Source: Actinomyces oris (GTDB lineage Bacteria > Actinomycetota > Actinomycetes > Actinomycetales > Actinomycetaceae). Taken from it: a stretch of 64,000 nucleotides of DNA. Below, one piece after another: positions 34,500 through 43,581 of the stretch. How positions within the stretch are numbered: the stretch's first letter is position 1; each line of letters begins with the position of its first letter. Under the pieces are notes generated by a model. It was given only the letters and a program-made list of their open reading frames with translations. It was not told the DNA's origin and made no database searches. Where the stretch lies: the NCBI RefSeq assembly GCF_006546825.1, contig NZ_VICC01000005.1, positions 62,001-126,000 on the forward strand, given 5' to 3'. The position numbers and the translations under genes were made by a program.

Positions 34500-36368
34500 G
34501 TGACCTCTCCCGCACCCCTCGTCGTCTCTGCCCACCACGTCGGCGATGACCCGGACTGGTGGCGCCGCGCCGTCGTCTACCAGGTCTACCCCCGCTCCTT
34601 CGCCGACTCCGACGGCGACGGGATCGGTGACATCCCCGGCCTGACCAGCCGCCTGGACCACCTCGACGAGCTGGGTGTCGACGTCGTGTGGCTCAGCCCC
34701 GTCTACCGCTCCCCTCAGGACGACAACGGCTACGACATCTCCGACTACCAGGACATCGACCCCCTCTTCGGATCCCTGACCGACCTGGACGCCCTCATCG
34801 AGGGACTGCACTGCCGCGGCATGCGCCTGGTCATGGACCTCGTCGTCAACCACACCAGCGACGAGCACCCCTGGTTCGCCGCCAGTCGCTCCTCCAAGGA
34901 CGACCCCAAGCGCGACTGGTACATCTGGCGGCCCGCCCGGCAGGTCGACGGGCTCGCCCCCGGGCAGCCGGGCACCGAGCCCACCAACTGGGGATCGGCC
35001 TTCTCCGGGTCGGCCTGGGCCTGGGACGAGGGCACCCAGGAGTTCTACCTGCACCTCTTCTCACCCAAGCAGCCCGACCTCAACTGGGAGAACCCGCAGG
35101 TGCGCCGCGCCATCCACGAGATGATGACCTGGTGGCTGGACCGCGGCGTCGACGGCTTCCGCATGGACGTCATCAACCTCATCTCCAAGACCTACCCGAT
35201 CACTGACGCGCCCCAGGGCGAGGGCGACCTCTACGGCAACGCCTTCGCCGCCGTCGCCAACGGCCCCCGTATTCACGAGTTCCTGCACGAGATGAACCAG
35301 CAGGTCCTCGCGCCGCGGCCCGGTCATGTCATCACCGTCGGGGAGATGCCCGGGGCTACGAGCGCCGAGGCCGCCCTCTACACCGACCCCGCCCGAGGCG
35401 AGCTCGACATGGTCTTCCAGTTCGAGCACGTCTGCCTCACCGACGGGCCCGGAGGCAAGTTCGACCCCCAGCCCCTCGAGCTCGTCACCCTCAAGCAGAA
35501 CCTGGCCCACTGGCAGGCCGCCCTCGCCCCCGCCACGACCCCCACCGGCGCCGTGAGCGCGGAGAAGGGCTGGAACTCCACCTACTGGGACAACCACGAC
35601 CAGCCCCGCGCCGTCTCCCGCTTCGGCGACGACGACCCCGCCTGGCGTGTCCGCTCGGCCAAGACCCTCGCCACGATCCTCCACACCCACCGCGGCACCC
35701 CCTACATCTACCAGGGCGAGGAGCTGGGCATGGCCAACACGGTCTTCCGCTCCATCGATGACTACCGGGACCTGGAGTCCGTCAACCACTTCCACGAGCG
35801 CGTGCGCGCCGGCGACGACCCGGCCGCCGTCCTGGCCGGCATCGCCCCCGTCTCCCGGGACAACGCCCGCACCCCCGTCCACTGGGACAGCAGCGAGAAG
35901 GCCGGGTTCACCACCGGCGAGCCCTGGATCGCCCTGGCCCCCGACCACGGCACCGTCAACGCCGCCGCCCAGGTGGGAGTGCCCGGCAGCGTCTTCGAGC
36001 ACTACCGCCAGCTCATCGCCCTGCGGCACGACGACGACGCCCTTGCCCTGGGCACCTTCCGACTCCTGGCCGCCGACCACCCCACCGCCTGGGTCATCCT
36101 GCGCCAGTGGCGCGCCCCCGAGACGCAGGGCGGCGGCATCGAGCAGCTGCTGCTCATCGCCCAGTGCGCCCGCGAGGACCTGCCCCTGACCGGGCAGGGC
36201 GGCCTGCTGACGGCGCTCGCGGCCGAGGGCCTGCAGTTAGAGGAATGGAGCGGGGTCGAGCAGGTGCTGCGCGCCGCCGACCCGGACGTCCAGCCCGGCT
36301 CTGCCCACGCGGGCCTGCCGGAGGCGCTACCGGGATGGGACTCGGTCCTGCTGCGCCGTCGGGCCTGA
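34500..36368 (+). CDS. GH13 alpha-glucosidase / oligo-1,6-glucosidase
   Basis: 622 residues; the GTG start has AAGGAAG upstream. The N-terminal WWRRAVVYQVYPRSFADSDGDGIGD is diagnostic of the oligo-1,6-glucosidase/trehalose-6-phosphate hydrolase group. The catalytic triad is the nucleophile Asp in DGFRMDVIN near 223, the acid Glu in GEMPG near 282, and the Asp in WDNHDQPR near 366. Val after the nucleophile is the residue associated with alpha-1,6 specificity in this group. It lacks a signal peptide, so it should hydrolyse isomaltose- or maltose-type sugars in the cytoplasm. Confidence 0.92.
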   Translation: MTSPAPLVVSAHHVGDDPDWWRRAVVYQVYPRSFADSDGDGIGDIPGLTSRLDHLDELGVDVVWLSPVYRSPQDDNGYDISDYQDIDPLFGSLTDLDALIEGLHCRGMRLVMDLVVNHTSDEHPWFAASRSSKDDPKRDWYIWRPARQVDGLAPGQPGTEPTNWGSAFSGSAWAWDEGTQEFYLHLFSPKQPDLNWENPQVRRAIHEMMTWWLDRGVDGFRMDVINLISKTYPITDAPQGEGDLYGNAFAAVANGPRIHEFLHEMNQQVLAPRPGHVITVGEMPGATSAEAALYTDPARGELDMVFQFEHVCLTDGPGGKFDPQPLELVTLKQNLAHWQAALAPATTPTGAVSAEKGWNSTYWDNHDQPRAVSRFGDDDPAWRVRSAKTLATILHTHRGTPYIYQGEELGMANTVFRSIDDYRDLESVNHFHERVRAGDDPAAVLAGIAPVSRDNARTPVHWDSSEKAGFTTGEPWIALAPDHGTVNAAAQVGVPGSVFEHYRQLIALRHDDDALALGTFRLLAADHPTAWVILRQWRAPETQGGGIEQLLLIAQCAREDLPLTGQGGLLTALAAEGLQLEEWSGVEQVLRAADPDVQPGSAHAGLPEALPGWDSVLLRRRA

Positions 36369-36480
36369 GGAGGTCGGACGCGCTCTGTGCCTACCCGACG
36401 GCCCCAACTGGAATAGTGCTGGCCGGCCGGTCGTTGGCCTCGGTGGACACACCCGCGGATTTCGGAAGTAGGGGAGCACC

Positions 36481-37128
36481 ATGGAGTTCAGCCAGGTCGT
36501 CGCCAATCGTCACTCGGTACGAGACTTCACCGACCAGCCCGTCTCCCGGGAGGATCTGGTCGACATTGTCCGCACCGCCCAGCAGGCGCCGTCGTGGGTG
36601 AACTCCCAGCCCTGGCGGGTCTATGCGGCCACGGGAGCCACGCTGGCCGGGATCAAGAAGCGCCATGCTGCGGACGTCGCTGCCGGCAGGAAGGGAAACG
36701 CCGACCTCCCGGTGAAGCCTCGTACAGAGTGGTCTGCGACCACCCAGGAGAACATGGCCGCGCTCGGAGAGCAGATCGGTGCGCAGCTGGGTGATGGCGT
36801 CCAGGAGTTCCAGGCATCGCAAGGACGGCTGTTCAACGCTCAGGCAGCCCTGTACGTGACGATCCCGGTCGAATCCACCCTGTGGTCCTTCCACGACCTC
36901 GGGGCCTTCTCCGCCATGCTCGTCCTGGCGGCTGCCGACAAGGGCCTTGGCGCTATCAACGCCTACGCCCTGGTCATGTACCCGGACGAGGTGCGCGAGG
37001 CCATGGGGATCGGAGCCGATGAGATCGTCGCGATCGGGATCGCGCTGGGCCATCCCGCAGACTCGGCGCTGGCGGCCTTCGCCCCCAGCCGCGTCGACGT
37101 CAACGAGATCCTCACGATCAAGGACTGA
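36481..37128 (+). CDS. Nitroreductase family protein
   Basis: 215 residues with GGGGAG before the ATG. FMN-binding signatures: NRHSVRDFTDQPVSREDLVDIV, QQAPSWVNSQPWRVY, and C-terminal YALVMYPDEVREAMGI / IAIGIALGHP. It is only distantly similar to the nitroreductase at 30.3-31.0 kb. The 3' end overlaps the convergent CPBP gene by 11 nt. Confidence 0.9.
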   Translation: MEFSQVVANRHSVRDFTDQPVSREDLVDIVRTAQQAPSWVNSQPWRVYAATGATLAGIKKRHAADVAAGRKGNADLPVKPRTEWSATTQENMAALGEQIGAQLGDGVQEFQASQGRLFNAQAALYVTIPVESTLWSFHDLGAFSAMLVLAAADKGLGAINAYALVMYPDEVREAMGIGADEIVAIGIALGHPADSALAAFAPSRVDVNEILTIKD

Positions 37129-37984
37129 GCGCAGAGGGCTGCTTGCCTCGTCGGCCCAGGAGGAGGATGAGGGAAGCGGCCACGGCCGCGCCGGTGAGCA
37201 GGATCGCCGCGTTGAGCCACGAGATCTCGAAGTCGGGCAGGTTCTCGCTCTGGAGCTGGCCGATGAACAGTCCCAGCGCGTTTCCGCTGACGTGCAGGCC
37301 CAGGGCGAAGAACACCGACCGCAGCCGCACCACCGACCAGCCGGCGAGCAGCCCGAAGAGCACCTTGTGGAGGATCTGCCAGGCGTAGCCCTTGAGGCTG
37401 GTGTCGGAGGTCAGCCAGGTCGGCAGGTGCAGTGCGGTGAAGGACGCCGTCGTCATCAGCACAGCAGCCGTTGCCCCGAAGCGCTCGTGTATCGGTGAGA
37501 ACAGGGTGCGCCTGAGGGTGATCTCCTCGGGGACCGCGTTGTAGACGACGCCGACTGTCAGGGCGAAGACCAGTGCGTGAAGCACCGTGGAGGCGGTGAT
37601 CTCCGGCTTCCACAGCGGGCCGGTACCCGTCGGCCCCATCCAGGTGTGCAGGCCGCCGAAGGCGACTCCGCCCAGCGCGCCAGCGGCGAACAGGACGGTT
37701 CTGCTGCGGATGCCGCCGCCGGTCAACAGGTCGCGCCAGTCTCGGCCGGACAGTCCGAACCACAGGGCGAGCCCGCCGACGTGAAGGAGGACGAGCATGA
37801 GGATCCACGGCCCCTTCAGGAGCGCCAGGGCGGTGCCCAGCGCTGGGGACCCGGAGATCAGAACGAGCGACACGGCGACGATGCCGCCCGAGGTCGGCGG
37901 CCGCTCGGTGCCGTCACCGGCGCGCCACGTGCGGCGAGGAGATGCGGCATGGCGAGGCGGGGCGTTGTCGTGATGACGGCGCAT
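37118..37984 (-). CDS. CPBP family intramembrane metalloprotease
   Basis: 288 residues with about seven membrane segments. The motifs are EEITLRR (EExxxR), SFTALH (FxxxH) and HVSGN. This is the second CPBP protein in the window and is not closely similar to the first. Its 5' end borders the AT-rich patch at 37985 onwards. Confidence 0.82.
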   Translation of the reverse strand: MRRHHDNAPPRHAASPRRTWRAGDGTERPPTSGGIVAVSLVLISGSPALGTALALLKGPWILMLVLLHVGGLALWFGLSGRDWRDLLTGGGIRSRTVLFAAGALGGVAFGGLHTWMGPTGTGPLWKPEITASTVLHALVFALTVGVVYNAVPEEITLRRTLFSPIHERFGATAAVLMTTASFTALHLPTWLTSDTSLKGYAWQILHKVLFGLLAGWSVVRLRSVFFALGLHVSGNALGLFIGQLQSENLPDFEISWLNAAILLTGAAVAASLILLLGRRGKQPSALSP

Positions 37985-38367
37985 GAGGCTCCGATAGGCA
38001 ACATTATCTACTGACGCAGATATGTTAGTGCGATTAAATTAATGAAGCAAGAATCCTATTAGTTTAATTTGAGAATGTTGAATAAGTGACTTAAGTCTGA
38101 GCTTATGTGGACTGTCTACTTGTGTTACAGTTCCGATTAAGGGAGATTGAAAAGGGGGGTGGGGTGTGATTGTAGGCGGCTGCGATTTCCTGGTGCGGTG
38201 GTTGTATTGCTTGGAGAGGTGAATGTTATTTTGATGCAGACTTAAAGGTCGCTTCCTTTTGTGGTCGCGACTTCGATTCGTTGGGAACTGAATTGATGTC
38301 TTGTTGTGTTTGGGGTGCTGGTTTCTTGGTCATGTATTTTCAGCGATTAGATTTGAGGTGTGAGTAA
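37985..38367. other. AT-rich intergenic region ahead of the orphan membrane protein
   Basis: The base composition changes abruptly here (runs such as GATTAAATTAATG and TTAGTTTAATTTGAG) compared with the GC-rich DNA on both sides. No gene is supported within it. It probably carries the promoter of the 38368 gene, but several AT-rich hexamers are possible and I cannot choose one. Confidence 0.5.
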
Positions 38368-38847
38368 GTGTTTAATGTCGAAGATGTGGCCGTCAATCAC
38401 TATGTTGACTGGGATTGGCGCGCGGTACTCGCTGTGACGATCGTTGGGCTGGTGTTCGCGGGCTTTTCCTGCTGGCTTTCCTTTTATTTCAAACAAATAT
38501 ATTGGCCTACCTGGCTATCAATTTCTGCTCGTGTCCTCCCTCAGTATGTTGCAGTCCTCTGTGTGTGGCTGGGGGTTTCCAGGCTTGAGTCGGGACGATC
38601 GGCGTTTTGGGTGTATCTGCTTCTTGCTGCGCTCTTGTTGTGCGCGTTTTGGCGTTACTCCCTGGACGAGGATTCATGGTTGGCTCGTGGTATTGTATTT
38701 GGTGGGGCGCTTGCGTTGACTGCATTGGCGGCCTTGTCGGAGGTGCTTCGACGGGCGGCGGCCACCATTCCTATGTCAGTATCAAGCTTTATTTTTTTAA
38801 TTCTTGCGGCCTTAGGTTTTATGATCGTGGCCGCTAATCGGCAATAA
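38368..38847 (+). CDS. Orphan membrane protein in an AT-rich island
   Basis: 159 residues; the GTG start has GAGGTG 7 nt upstream. Four hydrophobic segments are visible (about residues 19-40, 50-66, 82-95, and 106-154 as a longer stretch probably crossing twice). No family is recognised and no charged motif suggests an enzyme. Codon use is markedly less GC-biased than in neighbours, so it was probably acquired by transfer. It lies between the CPBP gene and the ClC channel, neither in its orientation. Confidence 0.65.
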   Translation: MFNVEDVAVNHYVDWDWRAVLAVTIVGLVFAGFSCWLSFYFKQIYWPTWLSISARVLPQYVAVLCVWLGVSRLESGRSAFWVYLLLAALLLCAFWRYSLDEDSWLARGIVFGGALALTALAALSEVLRRAAATIPMSVSSFIFLILAALGFMIVAANRQ

Positions 38848-38859
38848 GGGTTATGGTGT

Positions 38860-40176
38860 CTATATTGTCTGTGGTTTGTGAAACACGCGAGTTAAATTGC
38901 CGAAGTAAGCTGGTGCGGTCAGCACTGTGGCGGCGAGGACGACGGCGAACAGGGCCACCAGCGTCCAGGCTCCGGCGCGGGCCAGCTCCCAGGTGAAGAC
39001 GATCCCGAAGACGGGGGCCCTCTGAGTGGTGGCGAGGACGGCACCTGCCCCCGCCAGTGCCAGGACCGGCACGCTGGCCTCCACCCCGCAGGCGTGGAGC
39101 GCGATCGCCAGGGCGGCTCCGGCGCTCGAGCCCGCGGCCAGGGAGGGGGCCAGCCGGCCGCCGGTGGCGCCGGCGGCGAGCGTGAGACCGGTGAGGACCG
39201 GCTTGAGGGCCACGATGCCCACCAGCAGGACTAGGCCCGCTCCCGCAGCGCTGTTCGAGGCCCCGGGAAGGCCAGTACCCAGAGCCATCTCCATGGCGTC
39301 ACGGCCATTGCCGACGATCGCCGGGACCCACAGGCTCGCCAGCCCGGTGACCAGTCCTGCGGTACCGATCGCCGCCGGCAGCCACCGGGGGACGCGCACC
39401 CGGTGCGCCAGCATCCACGACCACAGTCGCCTCGCCCCCACGCCGAGTACCGCGGCCACGGGAACGAGCAGGACCAGCCCGAGGACGGTCCCCGACGACA
39501 GACCCGGTGAGGCGACCTCGAAGGTGGGGCGCCCGTGGGAGTGCAGCCAGGAGACGAGCGTAGCGATGAGGCACACCGGTACCGCCACGAGGGCACCGCG
39601 CCGTCGCATCCCGGCGACCATGACGAGCTCGACGGCGTAGGCGGCCCCACCCAGCGGCGCGTTGTACATAGCCGCCAGCCCCGCCCCGGCGGCGGAGGCA
39701 ATGAGGATCGCGCCCTCACTCCTGCCGATCCCCAGGCGGGCGGCAAGCCTGGCCGCCACCGCCCCGGCGGCCAGACGCGGAGCGCCCTCGCGGCCCACCG
39801 AATTGCCCGCACCGACCGTGAGGACCTGGGTGACGGCGTCGAGGAAGGGCCGCGCCAGCCCCATCCGGGCAGCCGCCTGACCGCTGCGGTCCGCGACGGC
39901 AGACTCCACGTCGGCCACCCCGCCGGTGGCGCGCAACCACCACCACAAGCTGCCTGCGACAAGGCCGCCCAGGGCCGGGGCGAGCGCGCGCCGCCAGGGC
40001 GGGGCGGCAGCCAGGCGTTCCAGGAGCCCGCCGTGGGTGACGCCGTAGAACAGTGACTCGAAGAGCCCCAGGAGCAGTGCCATCGCGACTCCGATGAGAC
40101 CCGCGGCCACGCCCGCCACGGCGGCAGCCACCAGGAACCGGGGTCGTATCAGCGCGCGCACGCCAGGCACCATACC
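38860..40176 (-). CDS. ClC family chloride channel/antiporter
   Basis: 438 residues from the ATG at 40176; a GTG at 40233 would add 19 residues and overlap the PFK gene. About ten membrane helices carry ClC landmarks: the GREGAPRLAAG segment (family G-K/R-E-G-P) and GATGGRLAPSLAAGS (family GxFxP region). No C-terminal CBS domains are present. The gating glutamate in GREG is retained, which is compatible with Cl-/H+ exchange. The likely role is anion or pH homeostasis. Its last codons run into the AT-rich patch. Confidence 0.87.
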   Translation of the reverse strand, partial: GMVPGVRALIRPRFLVAAAVAGVAAGLIGVAMALLLGLFESLFYGVTHGGLLERLAAAPPWRRALAPALGGLVAGSLWWWLRATGGVADVESAVADRSGQAAARMGLARPFLDAVTQVLTVGAGNSVGREGAPRLAAGAVAARLAARLGIGRSEGAILIASAAGAGLAAMYNAPLGGAAYAVELVMVAGMRRRGALVAVPVCLIATLVSWLHSHGRPTFEVASPGLSSGTVLGLVLLVPVAAVLGVGARRLWSWMLAHRVRVPRWLPAAIGTAGLVTGLASLWVPAIVGNGRDAMEMALGTGLPGASNSAAGAGLVLLVGIVALKPVLTGLTLAAGATGGRLAPSLAAGSSAGAALAIALHACGVEASVPVLALAGAGAVLATTQRAPVFGIVFTWELARAGAWTLVALFAVVLAATVLTAPAYFGNLTRVFHKPQTI

Positions 40177-40204
40177 CGGCCGCTCGGCTCCCGGGGCCAG
40201 TGGG

Positions 40205-42580
40205 TCAGCTGGCCGCGTCGTCGACCGCCTCACCGAAGTCGGGCACGTCCTGAAGCGTCAGGGTCCCGATGTCCTGGCTGACCAGGCCCACGGCGGGGCG
40301 CAGGCCCAGCCACCACTGGTGACGGGGGCGACGGTGGTCGCGGTCGAGGTCGTCGTTCATACGGTCCAGCGGGTGGTCGGAGACCTTGCCCCGAACCAGT
40401 CCCACGTAGGAGGCCGTCGGCTCGCCGCGCTTGAGGGCGCAGGCCAGCAGCTCCAGGGAGTGGGCGACGAGCTTGGTCGCCATGATCCGGTCGAAGGCCG
40501 TGGGGCTGCCGCCCTGCTGCTGGTGACCCAGGATCGCCTCGCGCACGTCGTAGAGGCCCTTGCCTTCCTCGGCGAAGATGTGGGCCAGGACGTCGGTGGT
40601 GTAGTTGACACTGGCCCGCTCGTTGCGAATCACCAGGTAGAGGCTGCGTCCCGAGCGGAAGGACTCCACCATCCGCTCGGAGTCGGCGGCCAGGCCCGCC
40701 AGCGTGATGCCCTCCTCGTTGAGGTAGACCTTCTCCGCGCCGGTGGCCAGGCCCGACATCAGGGACAGGTAGCCGCACTTGCGGCCCATGACCTCGGCGA
40801 CGAAGCAGCGGTGGGAGGCCGCCGCGGAAAGCTTGATGGAGTCCAGTGCCACCACCGCGTTGTTGAGAGCCGTGTCGGTGCCGATGCTCAGCTCGGAGCC
40901 GGGCAGGTTGTTGTCGATGGAGGCCGGCACGCACACGATCGGGATCTGGAAGGCAGGGTAGCGGTCCCGCTCGGTGACTAGGCGGTAGGCGCTCAGGTAG
41001 GCGTTGTAGCCGCCGATGACCAGCAGCGCGTCGATCTCATGGAGCTCAATGGCCCGCCCCAGCGCGTAGAGCTGCTCAATGGTGGGCACTTCGCGGCGCG
41101 TGCCCAGCTGGGCGCCGCCGTCACCGACCCAGCCCTCGACGTCGGCCCACGTCAGCTCGCGGACGTCGCCGTCGAGCAGGCCGGGGAAGCCGCCGTAGAC
41201 GCCCAGCATCGTGAAGTCGTGGTCGATGCCCAGGCGCACGGCCGCGCGCGCCGCCGTGTTCATCCCCGGGGCCAGGCCGCCGGCGTGGATGATGGCGACC
41301 CGCTTGGGGCGGTCGGAGGCCGACGGCGTCGAGCCCGCGTCAGTGGCCGGCTCGGCGGGAGGCGTGGACATGGTTTCGAACAGCTCGAGCATCCTGCCGA
41401 AGCTCGCCCCGCGGGCCTGGATCGCCCCGAGGTAGTCGTGGGCGGCCACGAGATCCTTGACGGCGCGCGTAGCCGCGATCTGCTCCATCATCGGCAGGCG
41501 GTGGATGCGGTTGTGGCGCTCGGCGATGATGACCGGCTCGCTGCCCGGCTCCATGGACACCACCTCGCGGGCGGCAGCGCAGCCCAGCAGCGTGGACATC
41601 CAGCGGTCGTAGGCGCTGGGGCGGCCACCGCGCTGGACATGCCCCAGGATGGTGACGCGGGCGGCCTCACCCAGCTTGTCGGCGATGACCTGGCGGACGT
41701 CGTCGGCGGTGATGCGGTTGCCCTCGCGGTCGGTGGCGCCCTCGGCGACGATCACCATGGACTCGCGGCGCCCGGCCTCTCGGCCCGCCTTGAGCTTGGA
41801 GCACATGTCCTCCTCCCAGTCCTTGCCCGGGGGGAGCTCGGGGACCAGGACGTAGTCACAGCCCCCGGCCACAGCCGCCATAAGGGCCAGGTAGCCGCAG
41901 TGGCGGCCCATGACCTCCACGACGAAGGTGCGCTGGTGGGAGGCGGCCGTCGAGGAGATGTCGTCAATGGCCTCCAGGATGCGGTGGAGGGCGGAGTCGG
42001 TGCCGATAGTCATGTCGGCGCCCACCAGGTCGTTGTCGATGCTGCCCACCAGGCCGGTCACCATGAGGACGGGATGGGCGGCGGCCGTCTGCGCACTGAT
42101 GTCACCGGTCTCGACGAGCTCCTCCAGCAGGGAGGGCCAGTTCTTGCGGAACTCGTTGGTGCCGGTCAGGGAGCCGTCGCCGCCGATGACCACGAGCCGG
42201 TCGATGCCGTGCTCCAGCAGGTTGCGGGCGGCCGCCAGCTGGCCTGCGCGCTCGCGGAACTCGGCTGAGCGGGCGGTGCCGATGATGGTGCCGCCGCGCT
42301 GGAGGATGGAGCCCACCGAGTCCCACTCCAGGGGGCGGATGCCGTCGCCTCCGGCCACGGCCCCGGCCCAGCCCTCCATGACCGCGTAGGGCCTGGCCCC
42401 CAGGCGGATGGCGGTGCGCACCACGGCCCGCACGGCCGCGTTCATGCCCTGGGCGTCACCGCCGGAGGTGAGGACCCCGATGCGCAGGGGCTCGCCGTCC
42501 AGGCCGAGCAGCGGGCCGGCCGACGAGCCGGTGGGGGAGGGGGCAGTGTCTGCGTTGTCTGAGGACATGGCGGCTGGCAT
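40205..42580 (-). CDS. pfkA: Double-length (tandem-domain) 6-phosphofructokinase, eukaryote-like
   Basis: 791 residues; the ATG at 42580 has AAGGA 7 nt upstream. Two PFK domains are fused. The N-half (about 30-400) has an intact site: TSGGDAQGMNAAVR, IGGDGSLTG near 132-140, GSIDND near 179-184 and MGRHCGY. Gly in GGDGS and before SIDND points to ATP rather than pyrophosphate. The C-half (about 425-770) keeps the fold but has GGYNA (523-527) and ASIDNN (553-558), so its site is altered, as in animal and fungal PFK where that half is allosteric. Typical bacterial PFK is about 320 residues. It commits fructose 6-phosphate to glycolysis. Confidence 0.92.
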   Translation of the reverse strand: MPAAMSSDNADTAPSPTGSSAGPLLGLDGEPLRIGVLTSGGDAQGMNAAVRAVVRTAIRLGARPYAVMEGWAGAVAGGDGIRPLEWDSVGSILQRGGTIIGTARSAEFRERAGQLAAARNLLEHGIDRLVVIGGDGSLTGTNEFRKNWPSLLEELVETGDISAQTAAAHPVLMVTGLVGSIDNDLVGADMTIGTDSALHRILEAIDDISSTAASHQRTFVVEVMGRHCGYLALMAAVAGGCDYVLVPELPPGKDWEEDMCSKLKAGREAGRRESMVIVAEGATDREGNRITADDVRQVIADKLGEAARVTILGHVQRGGRPSAYDRWMSTLLGCAAAREVVSMEPGSEPVIIAERHNRIHRLPMMEQIAATRAVKDLVAAHDYLGAIQARGASFGRMLELFETMSTPPAEPATDAGSTPSASDRPKRVAIIHAGGLAPGMNTAARAAVRLGIDHDFTMLGVYGGFPGLLDGDVRELTWADVEGWVGDGGAQLGTRREVPTIEQLYALGRAIELHEIDALLVIGGYNAYLSAYRLVTERDRYPAFQIPIVCVPASIDNNLPGSELSIGTDTALNNAVVALDSIKLSAAASHRCFVAEVMGRKCGYLSLMSGLATGAEKVYLNEEGITLAGLAADSERMVESFRSGRSLYLVIRNERASVNYTTDVLAHIFAEEGKGLYDVREAILGHQQQGGSPTAFDRIMATKLVAHSLELLACALKRGEPTASYVGLVRGKVSDHPLDRMNDDLDRDHRRPRHQWWLGLRPAVGLVSQDIGTLTLQDVPDFGEAVDDAAS

Positions 42581-42763
42581 GTGGGGTCCTTCCCTGGGGG
42601 CGCCGGTAGGCCTGGCTCCCGGCGTCGGCCGGGAGGACATCAGTCCATATTGTTGCTGGTGAGCGCCGCCACGTCATCCGCCTGTGGTCCCAGAAGCGTT
42701 TCCTTGCCGCGACATCCGCGCATTCGCCGGTTCCTGGTGAACCCCAGGAGGAGGGGAGCGATG

Positions 42764-42792
42764 TGTCCCCCTGCTGTGGGAGCAGGGGGACA
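42764..42792 (-). terminator. Hairpin terminator after the 46-residue ORF
   Basis: A perfect 12-bp stem, TGTCCCCCTGCT/AGCAGGGGGACA, has a 5-nt loop. On the minus strand it begins 21 nt after the stop of the small membrane protein. Confidence 0.7.
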
Positions 42793-42813
42793 GTAGGTCC
42801 ACGGGCTAAGGAA

Positions 42814-42954
42814 CTACCGGTCTCTGCGGGTGTGGAACCTGCGGGCCTCGGCGTCGAGGACGCGTTTGCGTCGTCGACCCCATCGCCTGCCGCTCCAGAC
42901 GCCGAGCAGCACCGCGGCGCCGACCAGCGCACTCGTCGCTGTTAGTGCGGGCAT
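42814..42954 (-). CDS. Small single-pass membrane protein, 46 residues
   Basis: The minus strand encodes a short protein from an ATG with AAGGGAG about 7 nt upstream, followed by a terminator. The N-terminal half is a hydrophobic helix (TATSALVGAAVLLGVWSG) and the rest is strongly basic (RRWGRRRKRVLDAEARRFHTRRDR), giving a likely N-out, C-in protein. No family is recognised. Ribosome binding site, terminator and membrane-like composition together make it more credible than a chance ORF. It lies upstream of pfkA on the same strand, separated by the terminator. Confidence 0.55.
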   Translation of the reverse strand: MPALTATSALVGAAVLLGVWSGRRWGRRRKRVLDAEARRFHTRRDR

Positions 42955-43023
42955 GACCGTCTCCCTTCTCGAGCCTCCTCGTGTCAATTCATGATAATTC
43001 GCGTCGTGGCGGGCGGCGCAGGA

Positions 43024-43132
43024 TCGGGAACGTACTCCGCGATCGGGGACTGCGTTCTCCTCCAGACGACTGGGGCCGGACCGCAGTCATCTGGAGGACA
43101 ACGCAGTCCTCGTAGGAAAAGTACGTTCTCGA
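43024..43132. repeat. ~109-bp imperfect inverted repeat between the small membrane protein and sucC
   Basis: The two arms of about 50 nt face each other around a centre near 43077. Matching blocks are TCG-x-GAACGTACT with its complement, a 6-7 nt mismatch, then GGACTGCGTT-x-TCCTCCAGA-x-GACTG with its complement. It could be a long RNA hairpin, a MITE-like element or a bidirectional terminator. Apart from it, the 42955-43581 gap holds only a possible TAGGCT -10 for sucC at 43502-43507. Confidence 0.7.
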
Positions 43133-43581
43133 CGGCGCTCATGGGTAGAGACCGCGTGTCGCAATCCAGTAGTGGTTTGATCGGGGCTCTTACATGAGCG
43201 CTCTGGTGAGTGCCGCCGCGTTGGTCCTCAGATAGTGGATGTCGCGCAGATAGAGGGTGTCGTGGCCGTCGTCGAGATGGGATTGGAATGCAGTGTCGCC
43301 CTGCGCCGCCCACCCTGAAGACTCTCGGGATCCTTGCTCATGCTACGTGTCCCATCCCTCGTCATCCTACGTGGCTGGACGGCGCTCGTGGCCGGTGGAG
43401 GCCCCGGTGCGCACGCCCCGCCGTGAGACGCTGCGACCACGCTGTGTGAGACGCCGCCGCTTCGCGCCCGTGTCCGCCCTCCCAACCGGCCACTGGGACG
43501 TTAGGCTCATCACTGGTGCCTGTCCGGCCGACGTCGGCCCGCGCCCGCAAGCCATCCACATGCCCCGAGAGGATCAGCTGC

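Noticed and set aside
40205-42580. Pyrophosphate-dependent PFK
   Set aside because: Biochemical work has reported pyrophosphate-dependent PFK activity in Actinomyces naeslundii, but this protein has Gly at both cofactor-selecting positions of the N-half, as in ATP-dependent enzymes. Another gene may account for that activity.
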